From Bacteroides sp. (GTDB lineage: Bacteria > Bacteroidota > Bacteroidia > Bacteroidales > Muribaculaceae), in assembly GCA_014801535.1 (NCBI GenBank), contig JAAVEA010000011.1, positions 29,216 through 93,215 on the forward strand: a stretch of DNA of 64,000 nucleotides, written 5' to 3'. The notes beneath the pieces were generated by a model. It saw only the letters and a program-made list of their open reading frames with translations. It was not told the origin of the DNA and ran no database searches. The position numbers and the translations under genes were made by a program. Shown in pieces: positions 9,774 through 20,900 of the stretch (its first letter is position 1; the number at the start of each line of letters is the position of its first letter).

Positions 9774-11165
9774 TCAGAGTGTCCTCGGATCTGTGATTTT
9801 ACCCGTAACCGCTGCTGCTGCAGCAGTGAGCGGACTGGCAAGGATTGTTCTCGCTCCCGGACCCTGACGGCCCTCAAAATTTCGGTTTGATGTCGACACA
9901 GCCAATTTTCCGGCCGGAATCTTATCATCGTTCATTGCCAGACAAGCCGAACAACCCGGCTGACGGATCTCAAATCCGGCCCTTTCAAAAAATTTGTCGA
10001 GCCCTTCTTTTTTAAGTTCCTCATATACCATCCATGAGCCTGGCACCAGCCAAGCAGTCACGTCTGGATGTTTTTTGCGACCATTTACAATTGAGGCGAA
10101 AGCATAGAAGTCTTCGATACGACCATTGGTGCAAGCGCCAAGAAACACATAATCTACAGGTGTGCCAAGCAATTCCTGTCCCGGTTTGAAACCCATATAA
10201 TCCAGACTCTTAAGAAACGATTCGCGACCCTCTTCAGCAATAATATCCGCTTCAGGTATGCGGTCTGTTATTCCTATCCCCATTCCGGGATTGGTGCCGT
10301 AAGTCACCATCGGTTCTATATCCTCAGCATGAAAAGTGAGTTCTTTATCAAACACGGCGTCATCACCACTCCTGAGCGTCTTCCAATACTCTACGGCTTT
10401 TTCCCATTCCTCCCCTTTTGGAGAGTATTCGCGACCTTTCAGATATTCGAACGTCTTTTCATCAGGAGCTACGAATCCTCCTCGCGCACCCATTTCAATC
10501 GAAAGATTACACAAAGTGAGTCTCCCTTCCATAGAAAGATCACGCACAGCCTCTCCGGCATATTCCACAAAATAGCCGGTTGCGCCTGAAGTGGTAAGTT
10601 TCGACATAAGATAGAGAGCCATATCCTTTGCGGTCACCCCATCTCCGAGTTTCCCTTCAATATTGATACGCATTGATTTCGGTTTCTGCTGAAGAATGCA
10701 CTGCGAGGCCATCACCATCTCTACTTCAGATGTCCCGATACCGAAAGCAACTGCTCCCATCGCACCATGAGTAGAGGTGTGGGAATCTCCGCAGACAATC
10801 GTCATACCGGGCAACGACAAACCACGCTCCGGACCGACGACATGGATGATTCCGTTTTTGGGATGAAGCATCCCGAAATGCTCGAGCCCGAACTCTTCTG
10901 CATTTCTCTCAAGAGTCTCTACCTGTTCGCGGCTAACGGCATCTTCAATAGGCTTATCCTGATCGTGAGTGGGAGTATTATGATCGGGCATACAGAAAAT
11001 TTTTTCCGGCCTGAAACATTTTATACCTCTTTTGCGCAGCCCCTCGAAAGCCTGGGGAGAAGTCACCTCATGACAATAGAGCCTGTCGATATATAATTGG
11101 GTGGGGCCATCGGTTACATTCTGAACCACATGAGCATCCCATATCTTGTCGAATAATGTATTCAT
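9774..11165 (-). CDS. leuC: 3-isopropylmalate dehydratase large subunit
   Basis: A 463-residue aconitase-family enzyme of the expected length. The three [4Fe-4S] cysteines are visible in FLGACTNGR and [25 protein letters not shown] and [15 protein letters not shown] are further family signatures. With LeuD it isomerises 2-isopropylmalate and could also isomerise citramalate. Its ATG shares one base with the leuA stop codon (TAATG junction at 11165), indicating translational coupling. Confidence 0.97.
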   Translation of the reverse strand: MNTLFDKIWDAHVVQNVTDGPTQLYIDRLYCHEVTSPQAFEGLRKRGIKCFRPEKIFCMPDHNTPTHDQDKPIEDAVSREQVETLERNAEEFGLEHFGMLHPKNGIIHVVGPERGLSLPGMTIVCGDSHTSTHGAMGAVAFGIGTSEVEMVMASQCILQQKPKSMRINIEGKLGDGVTAKDMALYLMSKLTTSGATGYFVEYAGEAVRDLSMEGRLTLCNLSIEMGARGGFVAPDEKTFEYLKGREYSPKGEEWEKAVEYWKTLRSGDDAVFDKELTFHAEDIEPMVTYGTNPGMGIGITDRIPEADIIAEEGRESFLKSLDYMGFKPGQELLGTPVDYVFLGACTNGRIEDFYAFASIVNGRKKHPDVTAWLVPGSWMVYEELKKEGLDKFFERAGFEIRQPGCSACLAMNDDKIPAGKLAVSTSNRNFEGRQGPGARTILASPLTAAAAAVTGKITDPRTL

Positions 11166-12661
11166 TATTTATTAAATTTATTGATGCAGTCAATATATGC
11201 CTCAACCGAGGCCGCCACAATATCCGTGTTGGCTCCAAAACCGTAATAAACATGTCCGTCATGTTCCACCTGCATATGAACCTTACCCACATCGTCGCTC
11301 CCTTTGTTGATCGCCTGTATGGTAAATTCCTTGAGAGTCATCTTCCGGTTGATAATCTTTTTAAGAGCCTTGATCGCTGCATCAACAGGACCGTTTCCAC
11401 TTGCGGAATCCTCAAAACTCTCTCCTGCTATATTAAGTCCGAGACTTGCCACAGACCGAACACCGACACCGCTCGTTACCTGAAGATATTCCAGTTTTAT
11501 ACGATGGTTCTGCGTACGATCCGCACCGGCCAGAAGAAGTATGTCATCATCGTTTATATCCTTTTTCTTATCGGCGAGCTTAAGGAAATCCTGATAGATT
11601 TTATCAAGTTTCTCCTGATCAAGTTCTATGCCCAGGGCAGTCAGCCTACTTTTTAGCGCCGCACGTCCGCTTCTTGCCGTCAGCACGATAGAATTGTCGT
11701 CGATTCCGACATCATGAGGATCAATAATCTCATAGGTTTGCACATTCTTCAGCACACCATCCTGATGTATTCCTGAAGAATGGGCAAACGCATTGCGGCC
11801 TACAATCGCCTTGTTGGGTTGCACCGGCATGTTCATCAATGACGATACCATACGGCTCGCAGGGTATATTTTCTGAGTGTTGATATTGGTATCGATCTCA
11901 ATATCCTTATGACATTTGATTATCATGGCGATTTCTTCGAGCGAGGTATTACCTGCCCGTTCGCCTATGCCGTTGATTGTCACCTCCACCTGACGGGCTC
12001 CGTTGAGCACACCGGCCATTGTGTTGGCAGTCGCCATTCCAAGGTCATTATGGCAATGGGTTGAGATGATAGCTTTGTCTATGCCGTTGACATTTTCCAT
12101 CAGATACCTTATCTTCTCTCCATATTCTGTGGGGAGACAATAACCTGTGGTGTCGGGAATATTGACAACCGTCGCGCCTGCCTTGATCACAGCTTCCACA
12201 ACTCGTGCAAGATATTCATTATCCGTACGACCGGCATCTTCCGCATAAAACTCTACATCCTCTACGAAGCGTTTCGCATATTTAACACATGCAATGGCAC
12301 GTTCAAGAATCTCTTCACGAGTTGAATTGAATTTATATCTGATGTGGGAATCGGAGGTTCCGATACCGGTATGTATCCTCTTTCTCTTGGCATACTTCAA
12401 GGCCTCGGCCGCCACCTCTATATCTTTCTCCACAGCACGGGTAAGGGCACAGATAGTGGGCCATGTAACGGCTTTTGAAATCTCTATTACAGAATTGAAA
12501 TCTCCGGGACTCGAAACCGGAAAACCTGCCTCTATCACATCCACTCCCAATGCCTCCAACTGACGCGCAACCTGTATCTTCTCCACAGTGTTGAGCTGAC
12601 ATCCCGGCACCTGCTCGCCATCACGGAGCGTAGTGTCGAAAATATACAATCTATCATTCAT
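11165..12661 (-). CDS. leuA: 2-isopropylmalate synthase
   Basis: A 498-residue enzyme that condenses acetyl-CoA with 2-oxoisovalerate, the committed step of leucine synthesis. [14 protein letters not shown] is at the N-terminus, the metal site [11 protein letters not shown] near residue 200, [11 protein letters not shown] near 230, and a C-terminal regulatory domain with [15 protein letters not shown] from about 370 onward. That domain normally binds leucine for feedback inhibition. It heads the operon behind a strong promoter and a structured leader. Confidence 0.95.
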   Translation of the reverse strand: MNDRLYIFDTTLRDGEQVPGCQLNTVEKIQVARQLEALGVDVIEAGFPVSSPGDFNSVIEISKAVTWPTICALTRAVEKDIEVAAEALKYAKRKRIHTGIGTSDSHIRYKFNSTREEILERAIACVKYAKRFVEDVEFYAEDAGRTDNEYLARVVEAVIKAGATVVNIPDTTGYCLPTEYGEKIRYLMENVNGIDKAIISTHCHNDLGMATANTMAGVLNGARQVEVTINGIGERAGNTSLEEIAMIIKCHKDIEIDTNINTQKIYPASRMVSSLMNMPVQPNKAIVGRNAFAHSSGIHQDGVLKNVQTYEIIDPHDVGIDDNSIVLTARSGRAALKSRLTALGIELDQEKLDKIYQDFLKLADKKKDINDDDILLLAGADRTQNHRIKLEYLQVTSGVGVRSVASLGLNIAGESFEDSASGNGPVDAAIKALKKIINRKMTLKEFTIQAINKGSDDVGKVHMQVEHDGHVYYGFGANTDIVAASVEAYIDCINKFNK

Positions 12662-12833
12662 GAACTTTACCTGTTTTTATCCTGATTCACAGGTAAGATT
12701 AAAGCACGGCACACAAGATTATTGTATGGACTATTAATCAGAGTTGCAACAGCAATACATACAGACCTAAAGCAAATGCAATGCAGGGAATCTTACCTTA
12801 ATATAAATGAGTGAAACTGCTTCACTCGGAAAG
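12662..12833 (-). promoter_or_regulatory. Structured 5' leader of the leu operon, candidate RNA switch
   Basis: The roughly 170-nt untranslated leader of leuA contains three inverted repeats. The first is a 7-bp hairpin, GAGTGAA/TTCACTC (12809-12827). The second is a 10-bp long-range pairing between AGGTAAGATT (minus strand, 12798-12789) and AATCTTACCT (12700-12691). The third is a smaller hairpin ACCTG/CAGGT (12694-12690 with 12673-12669), which uses part of the same AATCTTACCT strand and ends 8 nt before the ATG. The last two are mutually exclusive, a layout typical of regulatory leaders. No leucine-rich leader peptide with a proper start codon is present. I do not recognise a known riboswitch. 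Confidence 0.5.
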
Positions 12834-12839
12834 AATATG

Positions 12840-12869
12840 CAAATATAACTATTATTTCTATTATTCAAA
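12840..12869 (-). promoter_or_regulatory. leuA: Promoter of the leu operon
   Basis: Minus-strand TTTG (12866-12869), an 18-nt spacer and TATATTTG (12840-12847) match the Bacteroidetes -33/-7 consensus almost perfectly. Transcription would start near 12833. Confidence 0.8.
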
Positions 12870-12933
12870 AGTTATTTGTCATATTTTTGTCAATATAATA
12901 TTTTTTCTTTCATTTTGTTCATAAATATACATC

Positions 12934-13008
12934 GGACGCACCATGGTGCGTCCCTATTAACCTGCCTTATAAAATCAACACACCGTAGGGACGCACCACG
13001 GTGCGTCC
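12934..13008. repeat. Pair of GGACGCACC palindromic repeats
   Basis: GGACGCACCATGGTGCGTCC (12934-12953) is a perfect 20-bp palindrome. A second copy at 12989-13008 keeps both 9-bp arms around AC. They lie 35 nt apart between the leu promoter and the end of cysK, and may end the cysK transcript. A degenerate copy is at 2846-2867. They look like a dispersed REP-type element. Confidence 0.75.
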
Positions 13009-13031
13009 GACATTATCCGCTACTAAATATA

Positions 13032-13979
13032 TTATAATGGATATTCCTCAAAGGCGTAAAGTATCGTCGAGAGATACCTCTCTCCCGTGTCGGGAAGAAG
13101 CGCCACAATCATCTTGCCCTCATTCTCCGGTTTCTTAGCTTCACGAATCGCTGCTGCCAAAGCAGCTCCCGATGAAATACCGACAAGCAATCCCTCTTTC
13201 CGGGCAAGCATACGCGATGCGCGTATGGCATCATCATCTGTAATTTTAACCACTTCATCCACCACATCCGGATGGTAATTGCCCGGAACGAATCCGGCTC
13301 CGATCCCTTGAATCTTATGCGGTCCGGCTTGCTCACCTGACAACACGGCAGATGTGGCCGGCTCCACTCCGACGGTCCTTATAGCCGGATTATGAGCTTT
13401 TAATGCCTCTGACACACCACTGAGAGTTCCACCGGTTCCAACCCCTGCCACAAATATGTCAACCCGACCTTCAGTATCTCTCCATATCTCTTCACCCGTT
13501 GTGCGGCGGTGCGCCTCGGGATTTGCCGGATTCTCAAACTGCTGCAATATCACCGCTCCCGGGGTCTCACCCCTGAGCTGTTCGGCCTTCGCAATCGCAC
13601 CTTTCATCCCTTCACTTCCAGGAGTAAGAACCAATGTCGCTCCGAGTGCCTTAAGAAGATTCTGGCGCTCAACACTCATAGTTTCGGGCATTGTAAGAAT
13701 AAGTTTGTAACCCTTTACTGAGGCAACCCAGGCAAGCCCGATTCCCGTGTTTCCGCTGGTCGGTTCGATGATTACACCGCCGGGCTTCAGTTCACCTTTC
13801 TTCTCAGCATCCTCTATCATTGCGAACGCGATACGGTCTTTAACGCTTCCACCGGGATTAAAATACTCAAGCTTTACTATCACACGAGCCTTTAAATTCT
13901 CGCTTTCCTCTATACGTTTCACCTCAAGCAAAGGTGTATTACCGATCAGCTCAGTCAGACTATCACAGATTTTTTTCAT
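13032..13979 (-). CDS. cysK: Cysteine synthase A (O-acetylserine sulfhydrylase)
   Basis: A 315-residue fold-type II PLP enzyme making cysteine from O-acetylserine and sulfide. The PLP lysine is in NPGGSVKDRIA, the substrate loop is EPTSGNTGIGLA, and the phosphate-binding glycine loop is GVGTGGTLSG; TMPETMSVERQ is the usual CysK segment. Length is standard. It stands alone, with a possible -7 box (TAATTTTG, complement of 14013-14020) 34 nt before the ATG and the palindromic repeats just downstream. Confidence 0.95.
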   Translation of the reverse strand: MKKICDSLTELIGNTPLLEVKRIEESENLKARVIVKLEYFNPGGSVKDRIAFAMIEDAEKKGELKPGGVIIEPTSGNTGIGLAWVASVKGYKLILTMPETMSVERQNLLKALGATLVLTPGSEGMKGAIAKAEQLRGETPGAVILQQFENPANPEAHRRTTGEEIWRDTEGRVDIFVAGVGTGGTLSGVSEALKAHNPAIRTVGVEPATSAVLSGEQAGPHKIQGIGAGFVPGNYHPDVVDEVVKITDDDAIRASRMLARKEGLLVGISSGAALAAAIREAKKPENEGKMIVALLPDTGERYLSTILYAFEEYPL

Positions 13980-14141
13980 AAATATGTTTATTTTTTAAAC
14001 TAAGTGAGTGTTCAAAATTAATTTATACTATATGCCGGCTTATTTTTCAGGTGATTCAGGTGCGGAGCGAAAGAGATTTGAATACTTACTTATAACATAT
14101 GAAAGCTAATAAAGGTTAAGGCTCCAGCCACTAAATAAAAA

Positions 14142-14165
14142 AGTGCATCGGAAATCCGATGCACT
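14142..14165 (-). terminator. Terminator of the leftward amylase gene
   Basis: An 11-bp perfect stem (AGTGCATCGGA / TCCGATGCACT) is followed on the minus strand by a run of six T residues (complement of 14136-14141). It lies 26 nt after the amylase stop codon. Confidence 0.85.
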
Positions 14166-14190
14166 CCTCTTCTCATACTATTAACTTTAT

Positions 14191-17100
14191 TTACTTAATA
14201 TGAATTTTTGTCGATTTCTTACCCTTGACAACAATATATATGCCGGGGCCGGGATTGGTTACACGTACACCCTGAAGGTTGTAGAGTTCTGCCGGGGCAT
14301 TCTCATCTGAGAATATCGAGCCTACACCTGAAGTGTTGCAAGCATGGTTGGAAGCCGAATGACTATGATCGCCGGTGCAAACATACATCTGATTGTGAAC
14401 AGGAGAGATATCATCTGTCTGCATTCCGTTTCCGTTATGGAAGATAACACCGGTTGTTCCTTCGGGAAGTGAATAGTAGTAGTGGCCGCAACTGTTCTTC
14501 TGTGCCGCAACACCGGGCCAGCTTGTAGCATTTGCGCCGCCCCAGTAATGAACCATTACAGAACCCCAGTTTGTAGAGCTGTTGTCGTAGTAGACCACTA
14601 AATTACCCTCAGGCTCATCGTTGCCTCCGCCTCCAAGGCTCTTGGTAAAGGTAACATTTCCGTTTCTTACAGTGCCTTCACTATTTGTTGCAGACCAGCT
14701 CACTGTCACCTGATCACCGTCGAGCATGCCTTCACCGAGGGTGAACTCAGCGGTATTAGTGAAATTCTTCTGCGCACCGTTGCCTATCTTATACCATGCT
14801 GAAACAGCATTCTTGGCAGTAGCCGTGACTGTGATAATCTCCTCAGAGAATCTACCGCCATTGGGTGAGAACGTAACAGAAGCCTGAGGTGTGGTCACTA
14901 CATTATCAATCTTGGTAGCCGTTTTTCCACCGTCATATTCATAATAAACATCAGAATCAATTCCGGTGATATCACCTGTCTGTTCTCCGTTATTGTTGAA
15001 GATAACGTTAACAGTATCGTGATTGTCTACTGTAAATCCATAGAATGTATCATCACCAACCTGAACGGCATCCCCTGAGCTGATTGCTTTGCCCGGCCAT
15101 GCTCCGAAAACCATGTCGTTTGCGCCGCCCTCGGTGCTCCAACCATATATGTTTCCACCATTGGGTGCCTTGACATAGATAGTAATGACAGCATTCGGAT
15201 CAACCTTCTTATAAGTTACAGAACCGGTTTTCTCCTGACCTTCTTCATTAACAGCACCCCAGTTAACAGTGACGGTTTCTCCATAATTCATGCCGTTGCC
15301 GACAGTGAAAGTGCTTGTGCGGTTAGATGGAGAAAGATTTACTCGGCTCTTGCCTGCAACCTGATACCATCCGCTTACGGAAGCTTCAGAAAGAGTTACA
15401 GTCACATTCTGAGTATCGGTCTTGAAAGCGCCACCGTTGGGTGAGAAGCTTACGGAAGCGATCGCGGGACCTACTGCATCATCATTCGTATAATACTGAG
15501 TGGTACCCGAGTCGGTAAAGCTAACTGAACCACCATGAGCAACCGGAGAAGTGGAATATATGAACTTACCATCTTCACCAACCTTACCTCCGGTCCAGTC
15601 TTTTACAAGCACACGAAGCTGACCCTGAGTCTTGGGGGCAGTAACTTTGATTGTTCCGCCTCCCTGATATGTCTGACCTGTTACCAGATCAGTATATGTT
15701 CCGGCAGGAACATTTGAGAAAGTTGCTCCGCCATTTACGGCAACAAGTGCGTAAGAATCTTTATATGCACGTTTGAAAGCCCAGCCACCGTCTGCTGAAC
15801 ATCCGTCCCAGGTATACTGTCCCTTACGCAGTGCGGGCACGGCTGCGCGGATAAGATTCAATCGGCGGATATGCTGTGCGAGATCGGCATTAAGTGTCTT
15901 GGCAACATTCCCGTCCGCCGTATACTTACCGAAATCAGTTGCAGTTACAGAACCTTTAAGGTATTCACCAAAATAAGCTCGGCCAGAATTCATCAATGCA
16001 AGCTCCGGACCCTTATCAATAGTCACACCTTTCTGAAATTCAACTTCCGAACCGTAATATATACAGGGAATTCCACGGAAACTGAACATCATCGAAAGAT
16101 TTTCAGCCCATTGGGATGTACCACCGGAAAAACGGGTGCCATCGCTCGGACCAGGACCGTAGTCGTGAGAGTCAACATAAACCACATTCCAAGAGGCATC
16201 GTTGTAGTAATGATCACCCTCTTTGGCGATTCTAACCGCTTCGCCTACATTATTATAGTTATAATGCATCGGGAAGTCAATGATATTAAACCCTGATGCC
16301 TGAGAATAATCGGGTTCGTGCCATTGACCGTTCTTCATGAATACATTGTCTGAATTATGGGTTGTGCCCGGATCTTTGGTACAGGTCAACATATTTCCTA
16401 ATGGAGCAGCTCCCTCCGGAACAACCTGATTAGCCCACCAGTCGGCCGTATAACTCTTCCATTCTTCAACCAATGCCGGATCGGATTTCCATGTATAGTA
16501 GCAGCTTGACAGAGCCTGATCCCCATGATAGATCACCTGAGAATATCGTGCGCAGCACTCACCGAACATATAGAAAGGAGTCGCTCCTTTATTCAAACGG
16601 TTTTTCTTGCCATCGGCCGATTCGGAAATTTCGATAAATTTGGGAATGAAGGCCGAGTTGAAGGTAAGTGGTGCGATATGCCCGGTGGTATCAATACGGA
16701 AGCCGTCGACACCCATCTTTATGAATTTTCCATAACATTCCAGAAGATAGTCCACAACGGCCGGATTCTCTGTATTGAGGTCAACACAGTCTCCGGCTAT
16801 CTGACCCCACCAGCGTGTACGGTCATCCCAGTCCCAGGCGTTGGCCACATGATGCCAGTAGTTTTTGGAGTCATGGTTATTCCCATCTCCATTCTTCAAA
16901 TATTTAAAGCGCGTAGGATATTGTTCTAAGTTAGGATCAAGATCCCAGTAAGACTGTCCGCCGAGTTTCTCTTCGTCGGGAATCATACAAGCTGTTATAT
17001 CTGCCTGATTCTTAATATTCTGATCACGCTCGAACAGTTTGCAGAATTTAGCCTCTCCGAAGTTACCGGTATGCTGCAACACGATGTCAAGAATAATCTT

Positions 17101-17556
17101 GATTCCCTTATCGTGAGCAGCTTTAATAAGGTCTTCAAATTTCACATCCTTCTCACATCCCCATTCCGTACGGCTCTCATAGCGGAGATCGACGTTGGAG
17201 AAGTCCATTGCGTGATAACCATGATAGTCAAAGCCCGATGCATTCTGAACAATCGGGGTGATCCATATCGCCGTGAAACCGAGAGCCTTGATATAATCCA
17301 ATTTCTCGATAAGACCGGCGAAGTCTCCTCGCCACACAGGGTCATTATTTTTAATCTGATCTGCCTGACCATCCCATGAAAGAACATTGTTCATTGGGTC
17401 TCCGTCATAGAATCGGGTGGTCATAGCGAAATAAATCGTTTCATCGCGGAAATCCGTGCGGTTTGCCTCAAAATTCGCGTCTGCATAACTTGCAAACGGA
17501 GATAGAGCACAACTTCCGAGAACCGCCGCTGCGATCCATTTACTGTAAAGCTGCAT
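14191..17556 (-). CDS. Secreted GH13 alpha-amylase with two starch-binding modules
   Basis: A 1,121-residue SusG-like protein with a signal peptide (about 1-25). The GH13 catalytic domain has DIVLQHTGN (region I), the nucleophile D289 in GFRIDTTGH, acid/base E333 in MFGEC, and D465 in VDSHD. After about residue 690 two units alternate: a beta-sandwich starting SVSFSPNGG and a CBM26-like starch-binding module (APNGGNIYGWS; YYDNSSTNWGS). It ends in LYNLQGVRV...PGIYIVVKGKK, the Bacteroidetes C-terminal sorting-type domain. No SusC/SusD genes are nearby. It is divergent from a paralogue starting at 17998, and both probably hydrolyse starch or glycogen at the cell surface. Confidence 0.93.
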   Translation of the reverse strand: MQLYSKWIAAAVLGSCALSPFASYADANFEANRTDFRDETIYFAMTTRFYDGDPMNNVLSWDGQADQIKNNDPVWRGDFAGLIEKLDYIKALGFTAIWITPIVQNASGFDYHGYHAMDFSNVDLRYESRTEWGCEKDVKFEDLIKAAHDKGIKIILDIVLQHTGNFGEAKFCKLFERDQNIKNQADITACMIPDEEKLGGQSYWDLDPNLEQYPTRFKYLKNGDGNNHDSKNYWHHVANAWDWDDRTRWWGQIAGDCVDLNTENPAVVDYLLECYGKFIKMGVDGFRIDTTGHIAPLTFNSAFIPKFIEISESADGKKNRLNKGATPFYMFGECCARYSQVIYHGDQALSSCYYTWKSDPALVEEWKSYTADWWANQVVPEGAAPLGNMLTCTKDPGTTHNSDNVFMKNGQWHEPDYSQASGFNIIDFPMHYNYNNVGEAVRIAKEGDHYYNDASWNVVYVDSHDYGPGPSDGTRFSGGTSQWAENLSMMFSFRGIPCIYYGSEVEFQKGVTIDKGPELALMNSGRAYFGEYLKGSVTATDFGKYTADGNVAKTLNADLAQHIRRLNLIRAAVPALRKGQYTWDGCSADGGWAFKRAYKDSYALVAVNGGATFSNVPAGTYTDLVTGQTYQGGGTIKVTAPKTQGQLRVLVKDWTGGKVGEDGKFIYSTSPVAHGGSVSFTDSGTTQYYTNDDAVGPAIASVSFSPNGGAFKTDTQNVTVTLSEASVSGWYQVAGKSRVNLSPSNRTSTFTVGNGMNYGETVTVNWGAVNEEGQEKTGSVTYKKVDPNAVITIYVKAPNGGNIYGWSTEGGANDMVFGAWPGKAISSGDAVQVGDDTFYGFTVDNHDTVNVIFNNNGEQTGDITGIDSDVYYEYDGGKTATKIDNVVTTPQASVTFSPNGGRFSEEIITVTATAKNAVSAWYKIGNGAQKNFTNTAEFTLGEGMLDGDQVTVSWSATNSEGTVRNGNVTFTKSLGGGGNDEPEGNLVVYYDNSSTNWGSVMVHYWGGANATSWPGVAAQKNSCGHYYYSLPEGTTGVIFHNGNGMQTDDISPVHNQMYVCTGDHSHSASNHACNTSGVGSIFSDENAPAELYNLQGVRVTNPGPGIYIVVKGKKSTKIHIK

Positions 17557-17997
17557 AAGTTGTTGTTTTAATTTAGATAAGCCTAATCCCTAAACGGTTT
17601 TCAAATCAGCAGATATCAGATAATATCATAAGCCTTTTTCAAAACCTGCTTAGCGCGGATTTTTAATTATATTCGGACGCAAAATTAATGCGATTAATAT
17701 TATATTTAATGATAAATATCTATGTTTTACAACATGTTTCTTAAACATACTTCCTACAATATACTGATAATCTGTTTATTAGAAAAGTATTTAGCTTTTA
17801 TTCATTTTTTTAATTATTATTCAATTTTAAACATATACTGAAAATTTATAACTTTGCGCTGAATTAAATTTGTTTTAGGTAGTGGCTGTCAAGAATTATC
17901 GATCGAATTCATTCGCTTGAAGTTTTAACTTTCTGACATCATATAATTTTATTGCAGCCGCTTAAATCTTAATAATACTTAGGCTTAACAAAAATTT
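17557..17997. promoter_or_regulatory. Divergent promoter region between the two amylases
   Basis: This 441-nt AT-rich spacer has no gene. A -7 box TAATTTTG (complement of 17680-17687) points left toward the 14191-17556 amylase. TAACTTTG at 17849-17856 points right toward the 17998 amylase, giving leaders of about 115 and 135 nt. Shared control is likely, but I see no clear operator. Confidence 0.5.
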
Positions 17998-20900
17998 ATG
18001 AACCATTTACGCAAAATGCTTTGCGGCGCCACGATTGCTTCTTCGGCAATGGCATCGTTAGCTGCCACTTTCGTAGGCGACCGTACCGACTTCCGCGATG
18101 AGACAATCTACTTCGCGATGACCACCCGTTTCTATGATGGTGACCCCGACAATAACGTATATTGCTGGGATGGAGTTAACAACATTAACGACCCTGAATG
18201 GCGTGGCGACTTTCAGGGATTGATTGATAAACTCGATTATATCAAGGCTCTCGGCTTCACGGCAGTATGGATCACCCCTGTTGTGGAAAATGCCTCCGGT
18301 CTTGACTATCATGGTTATCACGCAATGGACTTCGGCAAAATCGATCATCGCTATGTAAAGAAATCGGCCACAGCCGAGGATGCTGATGTAGCGTTCAAAA
18401 CACTTATTGACGAGGTTCATAAGCGCGATATGAAACTTATTCTCGACATCGTGATCCAGCATACGGGTAATTTCGGTGAGACGCATCTTGCCCCGATGTT
18501 CAAGAAAGATTACACCAAGGATCTGGCAAACATAGAGGAGTCGATGATTCCTCTCACCAAGAGCACAGGCGGTGTGCTTCCCGATAATTACGCACAGCTT
18601 CAGCCTGCAGCTCAATATGCCGCCCGACTGGACAATATGAAAAACACCGACTGGAACAATAACGATGTCCACAACTACTATCACCATAAAGCATGGTTTG
18701 ACTGGGATGACCCTTCACGCTGGTGGGGACAGATTGCCGGTGACTGCGTTGACCTCAACACCGAGCATCCGGGAGTTTCACAGTATATCGTAGATTGCTA
18801 TTCCCGTCTGATAAAGATGGGTCTCGACGGTTTCCGTATCGATACTGCCGGCCATATTCCACGCTTGGCTTTCAACAACAACTTCATTCCCCAGTTCATT
18901 GCCGCTTCCGAAACGCCGGAGGCAAAGAAGAACCGTGGCAACAACCCCTTCTTCATGTATGGGGAGGTTTGCGCCCGCTCTATGGAAGTTATCTACCGAG
19001 GCGAGAATTATAACTGCTCCCCTTGCTACTACACATGGAAAGAGAGCAAGAACTATCCATGGGATAATGATCCCAAATCTTGGGATTCAGTAGTGGCTAT
19101 ACCAACACAGACCGAGGGTTCGCAGGATTATGAGACAGTGAGCGGTCATACAAACTGGGAATCGTGCCACCAATCAGCTAAAGACGATCTTGGCCATGCA
19201 TCATCTATATTGAAGAAGAGCAACAACCACAAGCTTAACGGTAATGAATATCACGCGCCCGACCATTCCCAACATTCGGGTCTGAATGTGATCGACTTTG
19301 CCATGCACTGGAACTTCAACTCTGCAACTGGAGCTTACGGCGTGCGCAATCAAGATGATCTCTACAATGACGCTACCTATAATGTGGTTTATGTGGATTC
19401 TCACGACTACGCACCCGACAGCAACTACCGTTTCAAGGGCGACCAGGGCACATGGGCGGAGAATCTTTCACTGATGTTCACTTTCCGTGGCATTCCTTGT
19501 CTCTATTATGGCTCTGAAGTTGAGTTCCAGAAAGGAAAAGATATCGACAAAGGTGCGATTCTCGCTCTAAAGGAAACCGGACGAGCTTATTTCGGAGGTT
19601 ATATCGAAGGAGATGTTCAGGGTCTGACCGACTTTGCGGAATACACCGGAGCTACAGGTAACATGGCCTCTACCCTCTCTTATCCTCTTGCGCTCCATAT
19701 ACAGCGTCTTAACAAGATTCGTGCTGCTGTTCCGGCACTCCGCAAAGGACAGTACAGCAACGATGGCTGCTCGGGCAAGATGGCTTTCAAACGTCGTTAC
19801 ACTGATGATAAGGTTGACTCATACGCGCTCGTTACGATTTCCGGTGACGCAACTTTCACCGGAGTGCTCAACGGCCGTTATGTGGATGCAATCACAGGCG
19901 ATGTGCAGAATGTGACCGACGGCAAGCTTACAGCAAAATGCTCTGGTAAGGGTAATATTCGCGTGTATGTGCTCGACACTGACAAGACCAAGGCACCGGG
20001 CAAGGTGGGCGAAGATGGGAAATATCTATATGCAACCTCCTCTGTTGCCGGCAACTGGGTAGAATGGCCCAATGAGACAATGCCAGATGAAACCTGGACT
20101 GAGAAACCTAACGCCGGCGGTGGCGGCGGTGGCAATTCCGGGCCCATTGAAGAACCTGAAAATCCTATTGCGCCTGCAATGGCTGAAGGCGAGCAGGCTG
20201 TGTTCTTCGAGGCTGACAATGGATGGAAAGGTGTGAACGTTTATGTATGGGACGGCGCCAAGAAATATGCCGGTGCATGGTCCGGAACTGCAATGACCTA
20301 CCTTGGTAACCATATCTATAAGTGGACTTATACCGGCGATGGTAAGATTCCCGATACTGCCGGAGTGATATTCTGCTCAGGCGGTGCCCAGACTGCCGAC
20401 CTCGTCTGGAAGAATGGCGGTTACTATACATTCTCCGGTTATCAGAAGACTATCGAAGGTGCCGGTGAAATTCCTGATGAACCCATTGTAGAACCCGAAC
20501 CCGGACAACCTGTAACCTACACTGCATATTTCGATAACAGTTCTTCAAACTGGAGCAGTATCAAGGCATGGGTATGGGATGCCAACAACGGCGACAAGAA
20601 CTACACAGGCGGCACATGGCCGGGTCAGGAGATAAGCTTCGACAATGCGTCCGGATATCATAAATTCAGCTGCACCGTTGAAGATGCAAATCCCAAAATG
20701 ATGATTATCTTCAACAACGGTTCGGATCAGACCGCGAACCTTGATTTCGTAAACAACGGTATTTACACAGCTTCCGGTTACACCGGAAACACTTATGGTG
20801 TTTCAAATGTAAATGATATCGATTTCTCAGATGTAAAGGTAGGCGTATCCAATGGCCGACTCCAGATTCTGTCAGATCGAACAATGACAATGACTGTGAA

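Noticed and set aside
9740-9928. 63-residue N-terminal extension of leuD
   Set aside because: It overlaps the leuC coding end and gives an abnormal length; ATG 9739 starts the conserved protein.
12734-12760. Tiny leftward frame MYCCCNSD in the leuA leader, as an attenuation peptide
   Set aside because: It has no leucine codons. A leucine-rich frame nearby (…ALHLL) has no start codon.
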